Source: Croceivirga sp. (GTDB lineage Bacteria > Bacteroidota > Bacteroidia > Flavobacteriales > Flavobacteriaceae). Taken from it: a stretch of DNA of 64,000 bases. This document shows positions 61,004 to 64,000 of this stretch, piece by piece. The notes below the pieces were generated by a model. That model had not been told where the DNA came from. It ran no database searches and was given only the letters and a program-made list of their open reading frames with translations. The position numbers and the translations under genes were made by a program. The stretch spans positions 372,001 through 436,000 of the forward strand of contig JANQQQ010000012.1 in assembly GCA_028284935.1 (NCBI GenBank), read 5' to 3'. How positions within the stretch are numbered: the stretch's first letter is position 1; each line of letters starts with the position of its first letter.

Positions 61004-62515
61004 ATGAAACTCTTCGAAGAAAATGACATTTTCAAAATATTATCAGAGGCTATATCTGAGGGAATTCTCATAGTAAATGATAAGCAACAGATTGTGGCCA
61101 GTAATTCGGTGGCCAATGAAATGTTTGGGTATTCCGATGAAGAGCTGAATGGGCAACCCCTAAACATCCTTTTGCCCAAAAACGCTACGGTGCTCCACAC
61201 TGATTATTTCATGGGATTCATGCGGAAAGGGGAGAAAAGAAGCATGGGGAAAGGACTGGATTTACGAGGAACTCAGAAGGATGGCAGTGAGTTTCCCTTG
61301 GAGATTGGCCTTAATCCCTTTAAGCTTCTACGCAAAAAATACGTGATGGCTTTGGTGGTGGACATCTCTGAAAGAAAAAAGGCCGAACAAATTATTGGGC
61401 ATTGGTTCAATATTTTTAACGAATCCTTGGATGAGATTTACGTTTTCGATGTGGAATCATTCACCTTTCTTAACGTTAACCGTGGTGCTCAGCTCAACCT
61501 AGGATATAGTATCGAGGAATTGGATGGAATGTCGGTTTTGGATATTAAACCCAAGCTGACCAACAAAAGTTTGGCTAGACTTTTAAGGCCTTTGCTTCAA
61601 AACAAAAAGGATAAGATAGAATTTGAGACCATACATCGGCGAAAGGATGGAACCAACTATCCAGTAGAGGTACACCTTCAATTATCACTATTGGATAAAA
61701 AACAAGTGGGTGTCGCCATAGTTTTGGACATTACCGAAAGAAAGAACTACACCGAAAAATTGGAACGGACCGTTGAGGAACGGACGGAACAGTTAAGTAG
61801 CGCCCTTAAAAAAGAAAAGAGCTTAAATGAATTGAAAACCAAGTTTCTTTCACTGGTTTCCCATGAATTCAAGACCCCCTTGTCGAGTATCCTAACGTCT
61901 ATAACACTTTTATCGAAATACACGGAAACCAATCAACAGGAAAAAAGAGACAAGCATATAGGTACCATTAAATCCAAGGTCAAATATCTTGATAATATAT
62001 TATCCGACTTTCTGTCGATAGAGCGATTGGAAACCGGGCAGGTACGATACAACACTACATCATTCCCCTTGAGCAAATTGATCAATGAAGTGGTTTATAG
62101 TGCCAATTCGTTGTTGAAGGAAGGTCAACGGATTGTATACCCACAGAATATTGACGATATCATGGTAACCTTTGACGAAAAGATATTGGCCTTATCCTTG
62201 ACCAATCTTTTACATAATGCCATCAAGTATTCTTCAGAAAACAGCACCATTGAGGTTGCTGTGGAATTGCAGGGGGATGCTCTTATCATAAATATATTTG
62301 ACGAAGGGATTGGAATACCTAAAGATGAACAGCCTTATGTCTTTGATCGTTATTTCAGGGCAAGCAATGTGCTAACGACCCAGGGCACGGGTATTGGACT
62401 CAATATTGCAAAACAGCACCTGATTAATTTAAATGCTGAAATATCCTTTGAAAGCAAAGAGGGAAAAGGTAGTACGTTTGCCTTAAAAATTCCCCACAAA
62501 ATCCAATCATCATGA
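61004..62515 (+). CDS. Soluble PAS-PAS sensor histidine kinase
   Basis: 503 residues, no membrane segment. PAS 1 at about 8-120 (IVASNSVANEMFGYSDEELNG), PAS 2 at about 125-240 (FLNVNRGAQLNLGYSIEELDG), a short coiled coil, HisKA with phospho-acceptor H287 in LVSHEFKTPLSS, and HATPase with N-box LTNLLHNAIKYSSEN, G1 IFDEGIGIP and G2 GTGIGLNIAK. It senses a cytoplasmic signal such as redox or oxygen, but no haem-binding residue can be pinned down by eye. It overlaps the next gene (ATGA), so the pair is translationally coupled. Confidence 0.92.
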   Translation: MKLFEENDIFKILSEAISEGILIVNDKQQIVASNSVANEMFGYSDEELNGQPLNILLPKNATVLHTDYFMGFMRKGEKRSMGKGLDLRGTQKDGSEFPLEIGLNPFKLLRKKYVMALVVDISERKKAEQIIGHWFNIFNESLDEIYVFDVESFTFLNVNRGAQLNLGYSIEELDGMSVLDIKPKLTNKSLARLLRPLLQNKKDKIEFETIHRRKDGTNYPVEVHLQLSLLDKKQVGVAIVLDITERKNYTEKLERTVEERTEQLSSALKKEKSLNELKTKFLSLVSHEFKTPLSSILTSITLLSKYTETNQQEKRDKHIGTIKSKVKYLDNILSDFLSIERLETGQVRYNTTSFPLSKLINEVVYSANSLLKEGQRIVYPQNIDDIMVTFDEKILALSLTNLLHNAIKYSSENSTIEVAVELQGDALIINIFDEGIGIPKDEQPYVFDRYFRASNVLTTQGTGIGLNIAKQHLINLNAEISFESKEGKGSTFALKIPHKIQSS

Positions 62516-63561
62516 AAAAAATATTATTGGTTGAAGATGATGCCTCGCTAAGGGAAAACATGGAGGAGCTACTGGATCTTTCCGGTTTTTTGGTGTCTTC
62601 CGCTTCCAATGGGCGGAAAGCCATTGAATTGGCAAAAAAAGAAATTCCCGATTTGGTATTATGTGATATTATGATGCCTGAAATGGATGGCTATACCGTG
62701 CTGGAAAACCTTTCTTCCCATAAGGAAACCTGCCATATCCCTTTTGTGTTTGTATCCGCCAAAACCGAACATCATGACGTAAGAAAGGGGATGAATCTTG
62801 GTGCCGACGATTATTTGACCAAGCCTTTTGAAGAAGAGGAATTATTGGATACCATCAACTCAAGGCTTAACAAGGCAGCTACGTTAAACAAAACCCTGTT
62901 GGAATGGCATTCCAACAAAGGAAAAGAAGAAAAAATCCGTACGTTGGAACAGTTGAAAAACTTTTTTGACGATTACGGCAAACCCTATTCCTTCAAGAAA
63001 GAAGAAGGTATTTACAATGAGGGTGATCACTCCAATATGGTCTATCTAATTACCAAGGGGGCCGTTAAATGTTATCGTCTTGATGAACAAGGCAAAGAAC
63101 TGATAACTTCCGTTTATGCCACCGATGAATTTCTAGGTTTTACCTCATTGATGGACCATATACCCCATCAAGAATTTGCAGTGGCCCTGGAGGACACGGA
63201 ACTTGCCGGAATTTCAAAATCGAAGTTGAAGAATATTTTGGAAGAAAACCAACATGTTTCCTTGGAGATATTGGAAGTAATGGCAGAAAGCCTTTCCGAA
63301 ATAAAGGAACAATTACTGCAGATGGCTTATAGTTCCGTGAGAAAACGTACAGCACATACCTTGTTGCAATTTTCACGGGCCATGGGAAACAAAAAGGGAC
63401 AACCTCTAAAAATTGCTAGAAGCGATTTGGCAGGGGCCGCAGGCGTGGCAACTGAAAGCCTTATCAGAACCCTGTCGGACTTTAAAAATGAAGGTCTGAT
63501 TTCCATTGAGAACAGGGATATTCATATTCTTGATTCAGAAACATTACAACAAATTGTTTAA
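62512..63561 (+). CDS. Response regulator fused to a CRP/FNR-type sensor and DNA-binding half
   Basis: 349 residues. REC domain (1-118): VEDD, phospho-acceptor D52 (CDIMMPEMDG), VSAK and K104. A linker is followed by a cNMP-binding-like beta-barrel (about 155-240; YNEGDHSNMVYLITKGAVKCYRL) and a Crp-type winged helix (about 275-345). The recognition helix ATESLIRTLSDFK keeps E315 and R319 of the E-xxx-R pattern that reads TGA half sites in CRP and FNR. No FNR-like iron-sulfur cysteine set is seen. It is the cognate partner of the preceding kinase and the best candidate to bind the TGA(T/C)-N4-(A/G)TCA boxes around it. Confidence 0.9.
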   Translation: MKKILLVEDDASLRENMEELLDLSGFLVSSASNGRKAIELAKKEIPDLVLCDIMMPEMDGYTVLENLSSHKETCHIPFVFVSAKTEHHDVRKGMNLGADDYLTKPFEEEELLDTINSRLNKAATLNKTLLEWHSNKGKEEKIRTLEQLKNFFDDYGKPYSFKKEEGIYNEGDHSNMVYLITKGAVKCYRLDEQGKELITSVYATDEFLGFTSLMDHIPHQEFAVALEDTELAGISKSKLKNILEENQHVSLEILEVMAESLSEIKEQLLQMAYSSVRKRTAHTLLQFSRAMGNKKGQPLKIARSDLAGAAGVATESLIRTLSDFKNEGLISIENRDIHILDSETLQQIV

Positions 63562-63564
63562 AAT

Positions 63565-63576
63565 TGATATTTATCA
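63565..63576 (+). promoter_or_regulatory. CRP/FNR-type box (TGATATTTATCA) for the last stress gene
   Basis: The -7-like TAATTTAG begins at 63600, exactly 35 bases after the box start, with the ATG at 63628. It lies four bases after the response regulator stop. Confidence 0.7.
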
Positions 63577-63627
63577 TTACAGGAGAAATTGGGACACCAT
63601 AATTTAGTGAGGTCATAGCTTTTTTTG

Positions 63628-64000
63628 ATGAAGAATATTTTAGTTCCTACAGACTTTTCGCAGAATTCCGAAAGAGCCTTGGAATATGCCCAATTTTTAT
63701 TTGCCTCTTTTGAGTGCAATTTTTACTTGTTACACGTTGATAGTTTTTTAAACGTTCAGGGCGAATCCTTTATCCCCATAAAAAAATCAAAAAGACCCAA
63801 CTACACCAAACCCACCAAGGAACTTTTACAAGATCTATTGAACCGTACCAAGGAAAATTCGGCTATCAAACAGCATTCGTTTTATGCCATTCATGAGTAC
63901 GGCTTTTTTATTGAATCCGTAAAAAAGCAATTGGAAGATCGAAAAATAGACCTTATTGCTATGGGTACCAAAGGAGTTTCCGGTCTTAGGGAAAAGGTGG
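63628..64000 (+). CDS. Universal stress protein (partial, runs off the window)
   Basis: 124 codons are visible from the ATG at 63628 and no stop is reached. The N-terminus MKNILVPTDFSQNSERALEYAQFLF is a standard UspA start, and LIAMGTKGVSGLREKV near the end matches the Gly-x2-Gly ATP-binding loop that the protein at 56576 lacks. Third usp gene of the cluster; its promoter carries a CRP/FNR-type box. Confidence 0.88.
   Translation, partial: MKNILVPTDFSQNSERALEYAQFLFASFECNFYLLHVDSFLNVQGESFIPIKKSKRPNYTKPTKELLQDLLNRTKENSAIKQHSFYAIHEYGFFIESVKKQLEDRKIDLIAMGTKGVSGLREKV

Noticed and set aside
62512-63561. Regulator as an oxygen-sensing FNR with an iron-sulfur cluster
   Set aside because: The cysteine set needed for a [4Fe-4S] cluster is absent and a REC domain precedes the CRP-like half.

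Overview
The window looks like a chromosome segment of a marine-type Flavobacteriaceae bacterium (Bacteroidetes), probably close to Muricauda/Allomuricauda; the genus is a guess. Evidence: Bacteroidetes-style promoters (TTG and TAnnTTTG) with almost no Shine-Dalgarno sequences, lipoproteins with a Cys-Ser-Asp start, DUF5916/CBM9, VPS10-BNR and YfcC/ArgE gene sets, and a parE-parC pair. No rRNA, tRNA, CRISPR array, insertion sequence or prophage was seen.

Layout. 1-9.8 kb: end of a TerC gene, a sterol-desaturase-type hydroxylase, topoisomerase IV (parE-parC), an L-domain lipoprotein, an EamA transporter, ychF and a 42-residue membrane protein. 9.8-15.5 kb: ureohydrolase, dicluster ferredoxin, LuxC-like acyl-CoA reductase, serC-serA, DUF937 and a small membrane protein. 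15.5-25.1 kb: a His-rich exported protein, a TonB-dependent receptor and an acidic lipoprotein (likely metal uptake), then an ABC-2 exporter operon with a DUF5916 outer-membrane protein. 25.1-39 kb: secreted and periplasmic hydrolases (NlpC/P60, penicillin acylase, two divergent VPS10-BNR proteins, a phosphatase, gamma-glutamyltransferase, a VCBS protein). 39-51 kb: a zinc-homeostasis region. 51-55 kb: PhoD-like phosphatase, DUF4112, msrA, a LolD-type ATPase and a TIGR02757 protein. 55-64 kb: a stress/dormancy-like cluster of universal stress proteins, an HPF-like protein, an MBL-rhodanese enzyme, a PAS histidine kinase and a response regulator fused to a CRP/FNR-type DNA-binding half.

Two regulatory networks can be read from the DNA. 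(1) A palindrome with core TGCAACTnAGTTGCA occurs three times: upstream of a CobW/COG0523 GTPase, between a FtsX-type ABC/DUF3299-like/Fur-family operon and a divergent MerC-folE pair, and between the TonB receptor and the lipoprotein. This is best explained as the operator of the Fur/Zur-type repressor encoded at 46567-46980, which would autoregulate its own operon. A probable LCIB-type beta-carbonic anhydrase follows the CobW gene. (2) Seven TGA(T/C)-N4-(A/G)TCA boxes lie in front of the genes at 55-64 kb. In all seven a TA dinucleotide, where the -7 element should begin, starts exactly 35 bases from the start of the box. That is the geometry of class II CRP/FNR activation, and the response-regulator/CRP fusion in the same cluster is the obvious candidate activator.

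One universal stress protein gene in the second cluster (59688-60521) is broken by two A-run frameshifts and one in-frame stop.
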